The notes: a model not told the origin generated them from the sequence alone. Shown: positions 25,440 to 37,076, counted from the first letter of the stretch. The stretch is DNA of 64,000 nt from Balaenoptera acutorostrata (GCF_949987535.1 NC_080081.1:68965603-69029602); one strand, 5' to 3'. A program made the numbers and translations.

Positions 25440-25700
25440 AAACAGATGACCGAGATTTTTGGCTCTGGAGCCAGGGACACTTCATTCAAGCCTCAAACCT
25501 GCCACATCCTGACTCTGTGAACTTGGGCATCTTCCCCTTAACTTCTTCCACCTCAGCTTCCTTAACTGCAGAGTGAAAAGAAAAAAATAGCAACTAACGC
25601 ATAGAGTTGTTTTTAGTATTAAGCAATGTAACTTTGTACAGTGTTTGTCATAGCACATAGTAAAAATTAAGTAAATATCAGCTATGTTCATTATCATGAC
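25440..25700 (+). repeat. MIR SINE
   Basis: MIR order: 'ggctctggagccagggacac', 'actctgtgaacttgggcatcttccccttaacttc', 'cctcagcttccttaactgcagagtg', 'catagagttgtttttagtatta', 'gtgtttgtcatagcacatag'. Confidence 0.75.
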
Positions 25701-27440
25701 ATTTATAGAAAACATGCCAGGAACTACCTGAATAGTGCCACCAAGTATATGACTTCTAAACAATCAACTGTGCATCAGTTGCTTAGGAACGCATATGAGA
25801 AAGGCCTCCGAGAGTATCTGTTTGATTAAAAGAAAAAAATGTGTGTGCCAAGAAATGCCAGTGCTTCTTTGGATCATGACTTACAAGAAAGTTCTGTCCC
25901 ATAGGCCCTCAGTATTTCCTGACCAGAGCTCGGCTCTAGAGCTCTTGTCACTGGATTTGGATCTTGGGATTCTCTGCCTCATTCCTTTGACCACTTAGCA
26001 CACAGTTTGGGAGACTCAACCATCCCATGGCCCCGGAACCAGCCTCAGGGAGCAGGGGTGAAGCCATGGCATGCTGCCCGCCTCCTTGGATCTTGCCCCT
26101 CCGCACACAGAAGCCCTCCTCTGCCTCTCACACCTGTCACTAAGGGCCCCCAGCTCAGCAAGCAAGGTAACCTCGGGCAAGCACTGAGCTTTTCTGGCAC
26201 AGGGCTTCCTCCTTTGTAAGGTGAGAAAGCTGCAAGAGAGGATATGATGGTCTCTTCCTTCTCCATCCTTCTCTCAGACTCAGTTAATTATTGGACTTAC
26301 TTTAAGTAAAAATAAAGGTCAACTACCTTCAAGACTTTTTTTCTTCATGAAACCGTCCTTTCTCTGCTACCTCAGGCTATAGGTCACTCTATCTTATAAC
26401 TCTTAGTGTATCTGTGATACACAATTTTGTGCTTTCAGTGTATATTTCAGTTCTCTAGTTGTTTCATGAGTGTAAGTTGTAGTTTCTCATCAACATTGGA
26501 TGTTCTTTAAGAGTGTAGATAATACTCTTTTTTACCTCCCTAAGAAACCTTACCAAAAATTACATTCAAAATAAACTTACTATTCACTAAAATTATCATT
26601 CTGTAGTATGTAATGTTTAACATCTATGAAATCTGGTAGCTTAACATGTAAATGAAATACGATTTTATACACATATATACAAACACACACACCCTTTTTG
26701 GTTCAAAAGCTCATAAAATATCAGGAGTCATTATTATAATTGGTAGCAGAGGGTGGGGTAATGTTATGGAGAAAGTCAAGAAATTATTAGATTTTCCATT
26801 CAGGGATTCTAAGAAACAACATATCATACCCAGGGAAATAGTATCTATTTGGATAATGTTATTATCTTCATAAGTGTCAGCATGTGGCCAAGGAGAGAGG
26901 TGATCCACATTTTTTTCTATACCACTTTTATGTAGTACCTAACTCAGATTTCCCTGAAATCCATGTTGAGTATAATCAACCACTGCTTTTCTAGGAATTA
27001 AAAGGGTGCATAAAAATAGTGAGTGTTTCGTGTTTGGTAATTGCAATCATTGTTGCTTTTGTTGTGGTCATCCAAAAAAAAAAAAAAAATAGTGGCATAG
27101 GTACCTAATTTCCTTTAGCAACCAAATTATAAAAGCACAGATTGAATATTTGATAAACAATTCGATTCAATCTTTAAATTATTTGGATCCCCAATACTAC
27201 TTAATAGCCATATCAATGGAAAACACTGGGAGAAAAAGAGCAGGATAATTAAGAAGAAGCTGGTTATCAAGAGTTTGATGTATGGTTACGGTGTGGGTAA
27301 TAAGACTAAGGTTTCTGTTCTAAGTTAAATTCTCATTCTTGGGAGGTCAAGAGAGACCCAAGAAGATTACTCAAAATATGACTCTAAAAACATTGTCAAG
27401 GAGATGTTATTAGAAAAGAAGTGAGGGGCCAGAGATATGG
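25701..27440. other. Unique DNA, no gene seen
   Basis: No gene. The GC-richer part at 26000-26230 ends with a MIR-like stretch ('cctcgggcaagcactgagcttttctgg'). 26340-26530 may be an old L2 end. A run of about 16 A occurs near 27074. Confidence 0.45.
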
Positions 27441-27640
27441 GGGTATGTGGGTAGAAAGACAGGAAAGAAAGGACAGAAGCTGAGAGAGACAGACAGGGAC
27501 AGAGAAACAGAGACAGAGACCAAGAGACAGAGAGAGGTAGAAGGGGAGAGGAGAGAGAGCCAAAGGTGAACGGAGAGAGAAAGGAGTGAATATGGACAGA
27601 TGGATGGGGAAAGAGCAAAAGAGAGGGAAGGAGCTAGATT
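27441..27640. repeat. Purine-rich (GA)n-like low-complexity tract
   Basis: About 200 bp of almost pure A/G on the plus strand, with repeated 'gagagacaga' and 'gacagagaaacagagacagag' units. The 149-, 115- and 83-codon minus-strand frames here are pyrimidine-strand artefacts (Ser/Leu/Pro rich). Confidence 0.9.
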
Positions 27641-27989
27641 CACACAGGGAAGAGTACAGTGATGGACCAAGAGGCAGAGAAGTGGTGGGCAGACGTGGTT
27701 GAAGGTGGCAGGGTTTTGCACTGCCCCTTGACATTTGGCTGATATTTTCATGGTCAAAAAAGAGAGGAGGGGGCTTCAGCAAAAGATGAAGCCACAGTGA
27801 TTTGAGGCCCAGCTCAAAATATGCTGCAGGTGGGATGTTCCTCACGTGTCTGGGCTTTTTTTTGCTTTTATAACTAGCTCCTTGCCTGTGTCCCTCTTCC
27901 TGCCCATGTATCTTACCAACACCTTTCAGTTCAAATGGTAAGTGGCAGTGCTATGCTGGGATTCACTCTCCCTGGCTCATGGTAAATAT
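27641..27989. other. Unique DNA, no gene seen
   Basis: Nothing recognised. Confidence 0.5.
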
Positions 27990-28078
27990 GCAGAAATTTT
28001 GCAAGCTGATCATTAAACCGTTGGTAGCTTGAAATCAGCCATAATGGGAATATTTACACCTTGGAAATTGGCAAATGA
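27990..28078. repeat. Second copy of the unnamed repeat at 15609-15821
   Basis: Shares 'gttggtagcttgaaat', 'ataatggga/atggtggga' and 'tatttacacc...ggaaatt', in the same order and strand as 15680-15745. Confidence 0.55.
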
Positions 28079-28359
28079 GAGCTTTTTTTTTTCTCCTGGA
28101 CAGGGCTTGGCTGGATAAAATTTGCATAAAATTCATTTTGTTTTCCTACTCATTTATATGTGTAATTGATGTCATGACTTAGATCCTTCAAAATATAGGG
28201 AATAGAATTGATCATTGGGCCAATTGTACAATTTAAAACAGTATGTAAATCCAAGATCCAAACATCCGCATTTAGTATTTAACATTAAAGGCATACTTAC
28301 CGTCACTTCCAGGAGATCACCTCAAGGAAAACTGGATAAACTGAGAACTAACTTTTGTT

Positions 28360-28560
28360 ATTTCAGAGATAAAAACTAAGGTGCAAGAAAAGTACATTGT
28401 ATGAGAGTTATTCATATGTATTTGGATTTGCAGGTATGTTTAATATCTTGGTTGTGGCGATGGTATCACAGGTGTACGCATATATTCAAACTTATCAAGA
28501 TGTATATGTTAAATGTGTGCAATTTTTTGTATATCAGTTATACCTCAAAGCAAAAAAAGG
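28360..28560 (+). mobile_element. Old L1M 3' end
   Basis: 'cttggttgtggcgatggtatcacaggtgtacgcatat', 'tcaaacttatcaagatgtatatgttaaatgtgtgcaatttttt', 'atatcagttatacctcaaag' is the L1MB/L1MC-type 3' end. The two overlapping frames here (28397-28630) come from the repeat. Confidence 0.75.
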
Positions 28561-28999
28561 AGTTATTCTTATTTATATCAAACTCAAAATGCAAATTTTA
28601 GTAGACAGTAACTTAAAAATTCTGATTTAATTACTGTCGATTCAACTTTGGGTAAAAACAACCGAGAAATTTCTATTATTCTTCATTTGTTTGTTTTCAT
28701 TCTTAAAATTATATTGATATACAAGACACTTCTTTTTAGACTGGAGTTCGATTAGTTTTAAGTTTTTGTATTCATGACTTCATCATACAATTTTGAGTTA
28801 GTTTTAAAATATCTTGTTCACTAGTGGCCATGTCTGGACCAATACCTTCACCTCCTGGCTCTCTGCTTTTTCTATCATGTCTCACAGAGATTTAAAAGAT
28901 AGCCAGTTGCCCATTTTATTAAGCTTATATTATTTGCAGGAAATGTTCAAAATACTTTGTATTTGATAGATGTTTATATTTTAAAATAGAACTTACAGT
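28561..28999. other. Unique AT-rich DNA, no gene seen
   Basis: Nothing recognised. Confidence 0.5.
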
Positions 29000-29215
29000 A
29001 ATGGAGTGCCAACTCTAATAAGCTCTGGCCTACACTTTATATACTTTGTTTTTCTAAAACTTCACAGCAGTCCCATATGATAGGTATTATTTATGCCCTC
29101 TCCCAGTCCCTGAAAAGTTAAGTTACTTGCTCAGGTTACACCAATAGTAAGTGTAAGTGGTCTGAACTGTTTGATTCCAAAGCTTAAGTTCTTTTCACTA
29201 CACCAGGCTGCCTAC
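29000..29215 (-). repeat. MIR SINE, antisense
   Basis: Antisense MIR: 'cacagcagtcccatatgataggtattattt', 'aaaagttaagttacttgctcaggttacacca', 'tccaaagcttaagttcttttcactacaccaggctgcct'. Confidence 0.8.
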
Positions 29216-29224
29216 CATACATTA

Positions 29225-29365
29225 TGTGATTTTAACCTTCTTACCTTGTGAAGAATGCAAAGCAGGTGTTATCACTGCTTTGCAGGTTATGTTCTATAAA
29301 GGACTTAGGGGCCACAAGTGACTTAAAATCAGATAGCTAGAAAGGTCTTCTGACTCCAGATGGCC
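29225..29365 (-). repeat. MIR SINE fragment, antisense
   Basis: 'aaagcaggtgttatcactgctttgcaggtta...tgacttaaaatcagatagctagaaagg...tctgactccaga' follows the antisense MIR core immediately after the previous copy. Confidence 0.55.
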
Positions 29366-30342
29366 AAAATTATAAGTACAATAACAACATTAAAATGAGG
29401 TCATCATATCTGACTTAATGTGAAACTTTAATAGGACATTATGTCAAGCTTATAAAAGCTTCTTCTGGATTGAGTACAAACTGCGTATAAATGTTTTTAA
29501 GTGGTTCATATTTCAAAAGCAAGAGTGTAGGCCAAGAAAAAAATCTTCAGTTGCTGTTTGCCTGCTTCAGTCAGAATGTGTTTGGCACAGAGTGTGTTCT
29601 GTTCATCAGTCCTGCTGTTTCTGGGGAATACCCAGATCTCAGCCATCCACCCTCCCATTCCTGGGCCCCAGCCTCAGGAGAAAGGTGACAATGCATTTTT
29701 GTTGGTTCATTTGTTTTTATTACAAGGAATTACTTTTAGCGACTTAAAAAGAGTTCTCTGTCACCCAAGGAACTTTTAGTCACCCAAGTTTACACCTTGC
29801 ATTTGCAATGAAAGGAAGTAGGAAAGTGGAAAAGGGACAAAATGCAAAAGGCACTGAAAGAGCGTCTGGGGAGAGGGTGTCCCGCCCAGTGGAGCTGAAT
29901 TGCAAGGAGCCCCCCGCCCCACTTCCCTTGCTTGGTGTGCTTCAAGGGATCACTGGAAAAGGGGACTGTCCCTCCCTGGGAGCATGACAAGGCCAAGTTG
30001 GAGTCCATTTGGCCTTTATCCTTCAGAACTGCCCAGCTGATGGAAGGGTTTGTATGAGCAGTTATGAGAGTTACAACTGAATGTCATGCTCTGAGTCTTC
30101 AGATTTTTTTTCTGATTATGAAAGTAGCAGTGAATGCTTGGGCTTAAAAGAAAAGCTGAGTTTTAGAGACATAGCACCTCGTTTCCAGTTGACAACCCAC
30201 TGCGGGCTTCTGAGCCACCCAGAGCAGCAGGAGAAAGTTTAATTAGTGGCGTAGAAGGGGCCTGCCCCCACAGACTTGTCCCCTTTCTTTTGTTCTCTCC
30301 TGCGTCTGCCTCTCCTGCTGAGCTGTACGTCCAGCCTCCTGA
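29366..30342. other. Unique DNA, no gene seen
   Basis: No recognised gene or young repeat. Somewhat GC-richer from 29850. Confidence 0.5.
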
Positions 30343-30579
30343 CCCTCAGCTTCTCACCCTTCAAGCCTAACAGGTGGGCCCAGCAGGGAGCCGTGCGTTG
30401 CGTTGGTTCTGTCAACAGAGAGGCGCATCCGGGCTATGCAGAAGCCGTATGCAAAGCCGTTCATCACCCGCATCGAGGTGACAGTCACATATTTGGACAA
30501 CAACAAAAGATTGCCAGGGAACCAACAGTTCATGCTCTGCAGTTTCACACCACGCAGTAACCAGCACCTCCCCATTAAA
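30343..30579 (+). other. Possible exon or old retrocopy (79 open codons), unidentified
   Basis: The frame starting at 30343 stays open to a TGA at 30577-30579. Its middle (about 30418-30540) has an ordinary amino-acid mix, with a basic start (ERRIRAMQKPYAKPF) followed by a beta-strand-like ITRIEVTVTYLD. It also keeps several CpGs (GCGCATCCGG, CCGTATGC, CCCGCATCGAGG) that decayed intergenic DNA usually lacks. A weak acceptor-like CTGTCAACAG precedes it at 30409-30418. I do not recognise the protein, and no other exon is visible nearby. Confidence 0.15.
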
Positions 30580-30776
30580 TGATCATCTATTTGTGTTGCT
30601 ATAAATGAGGCCTTGGTGACAAAAATCATCTGTACAACTTACCAAATTGACACTCTTAACTGTCTAATAAGAGTAAAGAGCCTCTTTATATTATCAGATT
30701 TATTACCAAGAAATAATTTAGGGCCTAGTAGCAATTCAATCATAGGACTGATCTCTTAAGGAAAAACAAATTTGGT

Positions 30777-30780
<4 letters not shown>
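30580..30780. other. Unique DNA, nothing recognised
   Basis: AT-rich lead-in to the (TA)n tract. Confidence 0.5.

Positions 30781-30814
<34 letters not shown>
30781..30814. repeat. (TA)n microsatellite
   Basis: Seventeen uninterrupted TA units, followed by further TA/CA-rich alternating sequence to about 30872. Self-complementary, so likely to be unstable. Confidence 0.95.
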
Positions 30815-30819
<5 letters not shown>

Positions 30820-30872
30820 TTTGTATACATGCAATTCATATATATGTGTACATATACACCTACATATATATA

Positions 30873-31442
30873 TTATTTTTTTTCTTGGCAATTGTATTAT
30901 TTTATTATCTTCATAAAATGTAAGTTTTTTTTTAAATAAACTAATGGCGACGTGTGAAGTAACAATAGATGGCCAGGTGGAAAAGTTAGGAAAGCTAAAA
31001 GATTTGGGTCTTTACTGACATTTATCTTCTTTGGAGTCTCTTAGAACATTTAGAATAAAGATCATCAAATCAAAAGGCATCAGAGCCAGATAGATAAGGA
31101 AATGAGAAAAGCATGCAAGTAGAGTATTAGGGAGGTGAAGGGACCAGGGCCCTGTGTACAAGGGCAGCTACTGTTTAGCTCCAGATTACTGTTGTCACGC
31201 AGGAATATAGTACAAATACTTATAGATATTCTAAATTTTCAGAAAAGATGAATATTTTCATTTAATTGTTATTACCCAATTTAGAAATGTTGGCCCAATT
31301 TTAACAACAACAAAGACATAGCATTTGCCAAATAAAACATCTTTATAACAATCTGGGTTTGTGGGCCTCTAATTTTCAAACTCTTATGCAAAGATGGATT
31401 CGTCTTATTAAATAAGTAAACAATCATGTATTAAGTTTTTCT
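30873..31442. other. Unique AT-rich DNA, no gene seen
   Basis: Nothing recognised. Confidence 0.5.
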
Positions 31443-31460
31443 CAAAGTTAGTCTTGCTTC

Positions 31461-31619
31461 TTGTGAAGAGAGGTGATATCTGTTAACTGAATTTAGTGTG
31501 CTCATTATTTTGCAATATACACATAGATTAAATCATTATGTTGTACACCTTAAACTTGTACAATATTATATGTCAACTATACCTTAACAGAAGTGGAAAA
31601 AAAGACATCGAATCAAAAA
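31461..31619 (+). mobile_element. Truncated L1 3' end with 18-bp target duplication
   Basis: 159 bp with L1MA/L1MB-like end: 'catagattaaatcattatgttgtacaccttaaacttgtacaatatt', 'gtcaactataccttaac', then an A-rich tail. Both borders are fixed by the exact duplication CAAAGTTAGTCTTGCTTC at 31443-31460 and 31620-31637. Confidence 0.93.
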
Positions 31620-31637
31620 CAAAGTTAGTCTTGCTTC

Positions 31638-32497
31638 CCATCACAGTTATATTCTTTTCAGGTGCAGGGAACTGGTCTTAAAACTACTGCATCTGCCACG
31701 CTAATAGGTGGAAACTACATATATATTTCAGTGAGCCCTGATCCCTTTGAAACTGTCAGCAATGCAGAGTTCAAGCTTCTTGCAGCCACATTGTAGGGAA
31801 ACAAACTCTTTCTGAAGCTCCTCCTTTTTGGTGGTTGATATTGGAGCCAGTCCCTGAGCCTCACAAGAAAATTACTCTTCTGTGTTTTTATCTTTTAGCC
31901 TAAATGGAATTATCCAGTTCAGTCACACATATTATTTGCTAATTCGATTGTGGCTAATTTCCAAAGTCAAATCCAGATTCAAATGATGATGACTCACCAC
32001 TATTTAGGATCTTGAGGAAATTATCCTGGGCTGTGAAGGCCTAAGACTCCAGAGATAGGTTTGAGCATTCATGGTGGCCTTGGGGAAAGTGTGGTGCTGA
32101 GTGTTTTGTACAGAGCATGGCATGTTTGTGCTCAAAAGTTGTTTAGAAATAAGTCCTATGGCTTTTGCAGAACACAGAGTAACATTTGGTCTTCTACTAA
32201 GGGAACAGCACCTCCAAAGAGACACCGAGGTCTGAAATAACAAGGCACTGGCTGGTGTTCTAAGAAGTTTGGTGTGGTGAGATCGCATGAAAGAATGAAT
32301 AGGACAAGCTGATTAGGTGGTGAGGTGCCCTGGGACCTGCACCTGCTGCAAGCAGAAAGTCTGAGAAAAGAGGCATAAAGATTGTCACTAAAGATGGTAA
32401 TCTGACTTTGTATAATTCTGACCTACAGCAGACTGGCTGCCTGGGCTGTTTACTGCAGGTAAGGACTTGGTTTCCTGGTTGATGCAGGTCGTGGATC
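31638..32497. other. Unique DNA, no gene seen
   Basis: The minus-strand frames at 32004-32601 are featureless or run into the neighbouring SINE. Confidence 0.5.
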
Positions 32498-32510
32498 AGA
32501 ATTCTATTTA

Positions 32511-32874
32511 CATAGGACTGCCCTGGTGGCGCGGTGATTAAGAATCCGCCTGCCAATGCAGGGGACATGGATTCGATCCCTGGTCTGGGAAGATCCCACA
32601 TATTGCAGAGCAGCTAAGCCCGTGCGCCACAACTGCTGAAGCCCGCGCTCTCTAGGGCTCACGTGCCGCAACTACTGAGCCCATGTGCTGCAACTACTGA
32701 AGCCCGTGTGCTTAGAACCTGTGCTCCACAACAAGACAAGCCACTGCAGTGAGAAGCCCGCATGCCGCAATGAAGAGTAGCCCCCGCTCGCCTCAACTAG
32801 AAAAAGCCCACTTGCAGCAGCAAAGACCCAATGCAGCCAAAAAAATAAGTAAATTAATTAATTAATTTAAAAAA
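32511..32874 (+). mobile_element. CHR-type SINE, long form (type B)
   Basis: Complete sense copy from CATAGGACTGCCCTGGTGGC to the (AATT)n/A tail. The B box reads GATTCGATCCC, so it is slightly decayed. Exact 13-bp target duplication AGAATTCTATTTA at 32498-32510 and 32875-32887. Confidence 0.97.
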
Positions 32875-33174
32875 AGAATTCTATTTATATATACAGTCTG
32901 GCCATTGTCTGTATAGTCAGTCTTTCACTGGGACTATCTTACTTTTTCCCTTTTATTTTTCGGTGTCTTGCCCTGAACCAGGCAATATTTGTTCAATGAA
33001 TACGTGTATTCATTCACGTATTGTCCCATTACCTTAAAAATTTTATCAGCATTATGCCAAGGTAAATTAAATGCTCTTTTAATGTAAATGTTAGATTCTA
33101 CTAAAAAAGAAACTGCATATTACTTTTATTTGAGATATAGGCAGAATCCAAATTATCTCAAAGAACCTGATTTT

Positions 33175-33463
33175 TAAAAAAATTATTTATTTATTTATTT
33201 TTGGCTGTGTTGGGTCTTCATTTCTGTACGAGGGCTTTCTCCAGTTGCGGCAAGTGGGGGCCACTCTTCATCGCGGTGCGCGGGCCTCTCACTGTCGCGG
33301 TCTCTCTTGTTGCAGAGCACAGGCTCCAGACGCGCAGGCTCAGTAGTTGTGGCTCATGGGCCTAGTTCCTCCGCGGCATGTGGGATCTCCCCAGACCAGG
33401 TTCGAACCCGTGTCCCCTGCATTGGCAGACAGATTCTCAACCACTGCGCCACCAGGGAAGCCC
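33175..33463 (-). mobile_element. CHR-type SINE (type A), antisense
   Basis: Complete antisense copy with a short tail. Exact 16-bp target duplication CAAAGAACCTGATTTT at 33159-33174 and 33464-33479, the longest SINE duplication in the window. It lies in the same orientation class as 12995 and 23069, and only 288 bp from the oppositely oriented SINE at 32511. Confidence 0.97.
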
Positions 33464-33714
33464 CAAAGAACCTGATTTTGAGACACAACCGTAACAGAAG
33501 GAAAAGTATAAGATAATCATATTGAGAGAGAGCTATTAGCAGGCCCTGGCTCTATTTGGAGGCCACTATAGTTTGATTATAAGTTTATTTCCATTGTATA
33601 AACCAACAGAAGAACAAGAGTCGCTAGATAGAATTTGCATTTCAAATAACATTTTTAGACATTTGTGTGTTTAGTGGTAGCTACATTCCATTTTCTTACT
33701 GAGGAAGTATTGGC

Positions 33715-33935
33715 AGAACGCCCCCTCCATGCCGGCATTGTCATGTGCTTACACAAATTGTTAGATTTCCTGTTATCCCCACAATAAGCTGGGAGATTAA
33801 AATAATTAACCTAATTTTACAGATGTGGTCCAGAAAGGTTAAGTAACTTGCCCAAGATAACACCGCTAGCACTCCATTGAACTAAGGCATTGACCCAGAT
33901 TTATAAATGCAGAGGCCAAGAATTCTTTCGTTGAG
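33715..33935 (-). repeat. MIR SINE, antisense
   Basis: 'tgttatccccacaataagctgggagattaa', 'attttacagatgtggtccagaaaggttaagtaacttgcccaag', 'aacaccgctagc' is a clear antisense MIR core. Confidence 0.8.
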
Positions 33936-34439
33936 TTATAGGTACTTGAAGATGGAATACATCCAAAGGAAGCGTCACCCATTCAAAAACTTGCAAATGT
34001 TGACCGAAGCAGAGAGTTAATCCCTAGATTTTCCATTATTTAGCATCTCATCTAGATCAAAAGAATGTACCTGTCTGAACCATAGTGTCACACTATATGA
34101 GTTCATATTCAAACATTTAAGAATTATTAAGTAACCCAAAGCTTTTGCTTTGTTTCTGTTTCCCGTTTCTTTCAAACGAACTGAATGGATAGTACTTAAT
34201 CATAAGGGGATCAGCGTTTTCATATGTTTACATTTAGGAGAAAGTACCTCTTTAAAAGTAAATATTAAACTCCAAAGCTACCTTGTTCATCAGAGAAAAG
34301 CTTCCCTTTTTTCAACTCAAAAACTTTCCCATTCCTCAACCTGCCTTTGAGTTTCTGCCGAAACACAAGTGACCATGGCTGACTGCCTTTCTGTATAGCA
34401 AACTCAGAATAAATCATACTTGCTTTCTCATTTGATGGT
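33936..34439. other. Unique DNA, no gene seen
   Basis: Nothing recognised. Confidence 0.5.
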
Positions 34440-34952
34440 CTTCTAGTTCCACACCAGACTCTGCTGTCGTGGCGCTGACAGTTTCTTGGGGAAAACAGAC
34501 ATCCATTAAACAGCCATACAAAGAAATGCATAACTATAGCTGTGATGGTTGTTGTGAGGGAAATATATCTGGTGCTGTCAGAATAGGCAACAGAGATTTG
34601 TGACTCGGCTGGGGAGGTTGGGAAGTGATTCCTGAGCTGAGGACTGAAGAAAGGGTAGGTGTTCCCTGGGTGAAGAGAAGGTGAGTGTTTCCAGGCCGAG
34701 GGAGCAGCATGTACACAGGCAGGAGGAAGCCAGGCAAATGGAGGAACAGAGAAGTACAGTGTGGGTGGGGCAGGGTGAGCAGGTGGCCCCCGTGTGAAGC
34801 TGGAGAGCTTGGCAAAGATTGCACAGCAAGGGGCCCTGTGAAGGAGCAAAGGGAAACCACTGAGTGTTCAAGCCCACGAGTGATGTGGTCAGATCAGTAT
34901 TTCAGAAGACCAAGCTGGAGTCTCTACTAGGACTATTTGGAGAATCAAAGCA
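34440..34952 (-). repeat. L2 LINE, antisense
   Basis: Antisense L2 landmarks: 'gattcctgagctgaggactgaagaaaggg', 'ccaggccgagggagcagcatgt', 'agtgatgtggtcagatcagtatttcagaagaccaagctgg'. The 194-, 108- and 99-codon minus-strand frames over it are repeat-derived and lack L2 RT motifs. Confidence 0.6.
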
Positions 34953-34965
34953 AAGCATCTGTCTT

Positions 34966-35289
34966 TTTTTTTTTTTTTTTGCTGCGTTGGGTCTTTGTTG
35001 CTGCACGTGGGCTTTCTCTAGTTGCGGCGAGCGGGGTCTGCTCTTCGTTGCGGAGCGTGGGCTTCTCATTGCGGTGGCTTCTCTTGTTGCGGAGCACGGG
35101 CTCTAGGCACGCGGCCTTCAGTAGTCGTGGCACGCGGGCTTCAGCAGTCGTGGCATGCGGGTTCAGTAGTTGTGGCTCGTGGGCTTAGTTGCTTCACGGA
35201 ATGTGGGATCTTCCCAGACCAGGGATCGAACCTGTGTCCCCTGCATTGGCAGGTGGATTCTTAACCACTGCTCCACCAGGGAAGTCCCG
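34966..35289 (-). mobile_element. CHR-type SINE, long form (type B), antisense
   Basis: Complete antisense copy with an 18-T tail run. Target duplication AAGCATCTGTCTT at 34953-34965 against AAGTATCTGTCTT at 35290-35302, one mismatch in 13. It inserted into or at the edge of the old antisense L2. Confidence 0.95.
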
Positions 35290-35302
35290 AAGTATCTGTC
35301 TT

Positions 35303-37067
35303 GAACTTAACCAAGTGTTAAGTAATAATTTCATCATGCAGTTGGAGTTTAGATAAATCAAACCTGAATTGCATATGGTTTATCCATTACAAATAGCCAC
35401 TGAGCTGCTACTTCTATGGTCAGTAGGTAAGTCCACAAGAAATATAAAGTATATCTGATAATAATTTAAGAAAACTTGGAAAACTGGAAAGTGAGTCTTC
35501 AAAAACATCAACTTAACTTAAAAATCAAATATGAATCTGTATCACCACCATCATCAATAGGAAATAGGTAGTTGAATGGCCCAGCCATTGTACTAGGTAA
35601 AGAAATATTTTTCTTCACATATAGAAATTTGTGGCACTCTAAATACTTAACGCACCTGTTTTGCATGGACCCCAGAACTACAGTAATCATCTTGGAGGGT
35701 CAGTAGTGGACACATTCATTCCAGATAGGCACCTACTAAAGCTATAAAATGTATTCATTTATCCAAAACTCTGTAATATTTCCGAGGTCATGTCTTAACA
35801 ATGCATGTCCAATTTCATTACATTTAATGTTATCACAGAAAGTAATGCTGCAGTGAAAATCTCACTATGTGAAAATAATTTGAAGCCTTAGATATTTGCC
35901 TTTATTTTTAGTTAGTATTTCAAATTAGAAAGCCAATAAAAATTTTTAATGCATTTTAAAGTTTTTTAATAACTATATTTTGTATTGTTATCCCAAGAAT
36001 AGGTAAGTCTGTATATAAACATAACTTATTTGGGATCAGTGGAGCAAACTCATATATTTTCTGTTATATTAATATATTATAAGCAACATATTATTTCTAA
36101 CAATCGAGTGAATTATCCTAGTTTATGATAATAGTGCCTGCGAAGATGTTGACTAAGGATAGTCCTGCTCATATTGAGTTTTGAGCAGTTTTGTTTCCAA
36201 GGAAACCAGTTCATTGTCAGCAAAAGATGCACCCAAAGCAGTGCAAAAATATTTGCCAAAAATAATCAAATCTTATAAAATGTGAATTCAAATGTCCCCC
36301 ATAGCCGTAAAGCAGCAATCAGAAGAGGTTTACATTTCTTGCAGAAATGACTCAACTTGATAAACTCATCATAAAATGTATTTCAAACAAACATTGACAT
36401 GGTACAAAGTAAATGATTCACCTTTAGGATGTCTCCACAGTTTTGAAAGTTAGCATCTTAGATGTAGTATGGATCTGCTAATGAAGAATTGATTAGACTT
36501 CGCTTTCTCTACAAATAAATATATAATTGTGTGTAGTGATATTTGTAGGTGGTAATTTGTAGGTGTTGTGTATAGTGAATTGGAGGTGGGTTGAGTTATA
36601 ATTTATTGTTGCATAATCTATGAAGAAAGTCTTTGCTAATGTAAATCTCTTGACATATTTGAATGCGTTTTTGCATGGCTAGTAGTCAGTTTTTGCTGCT
36701 CTAGGCAAATTTTAAAAAATAAAAAAAAGAGTTGACAACTATCAGGTTATTTTCAACTTGAATAGTGCAGAACCAACACATTATTTCTTGCCCAATGTTA
36801 AAGTCATCAAACAAAACTCAAAATAGTACCTAGTTCACAAGCCCAATCCAATAGGCCTCATATTTTATCTGTAATCATATATGTATTATGAACAGATGTA
36901 TAGGTAACATGATAGTTTCATTTAAAAGTGCTTAAATATAGGCAAACTTACCAATCAAATAGAATTGGTGGGAGTTTACAAAAGGAAAGCTGCATATTCC
37001 AATTCATTTCCTTCGCTCTCTCCTCTGCTGCCACCCTAGCAGATTCAGACCCAAATCATCTCCGACT
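35303..37067. other. Unique AT-rich DNA, no gene seen
   Basis: No gene or clear repeat. A GTAGGTG-type local repetition lies near 36540-36590. Confidence 0.5.
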
Positions 37068-37076
37068 TAGACTTTT

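Noticed and set aside
27367..27845. 149-, 115- and 83-codon minus-strand frames
   Set aside because: Translation of the complementary strand of a GA-rich tract, with Leu/Ser/Pro runs and no domain.
34265..34860. 194-codon minus-strand frame
   Set aside because: It lies over an antisense L2 and purine-rich DNA, has Ser/Pro/Thr-biased composition and no LINE protein motif.
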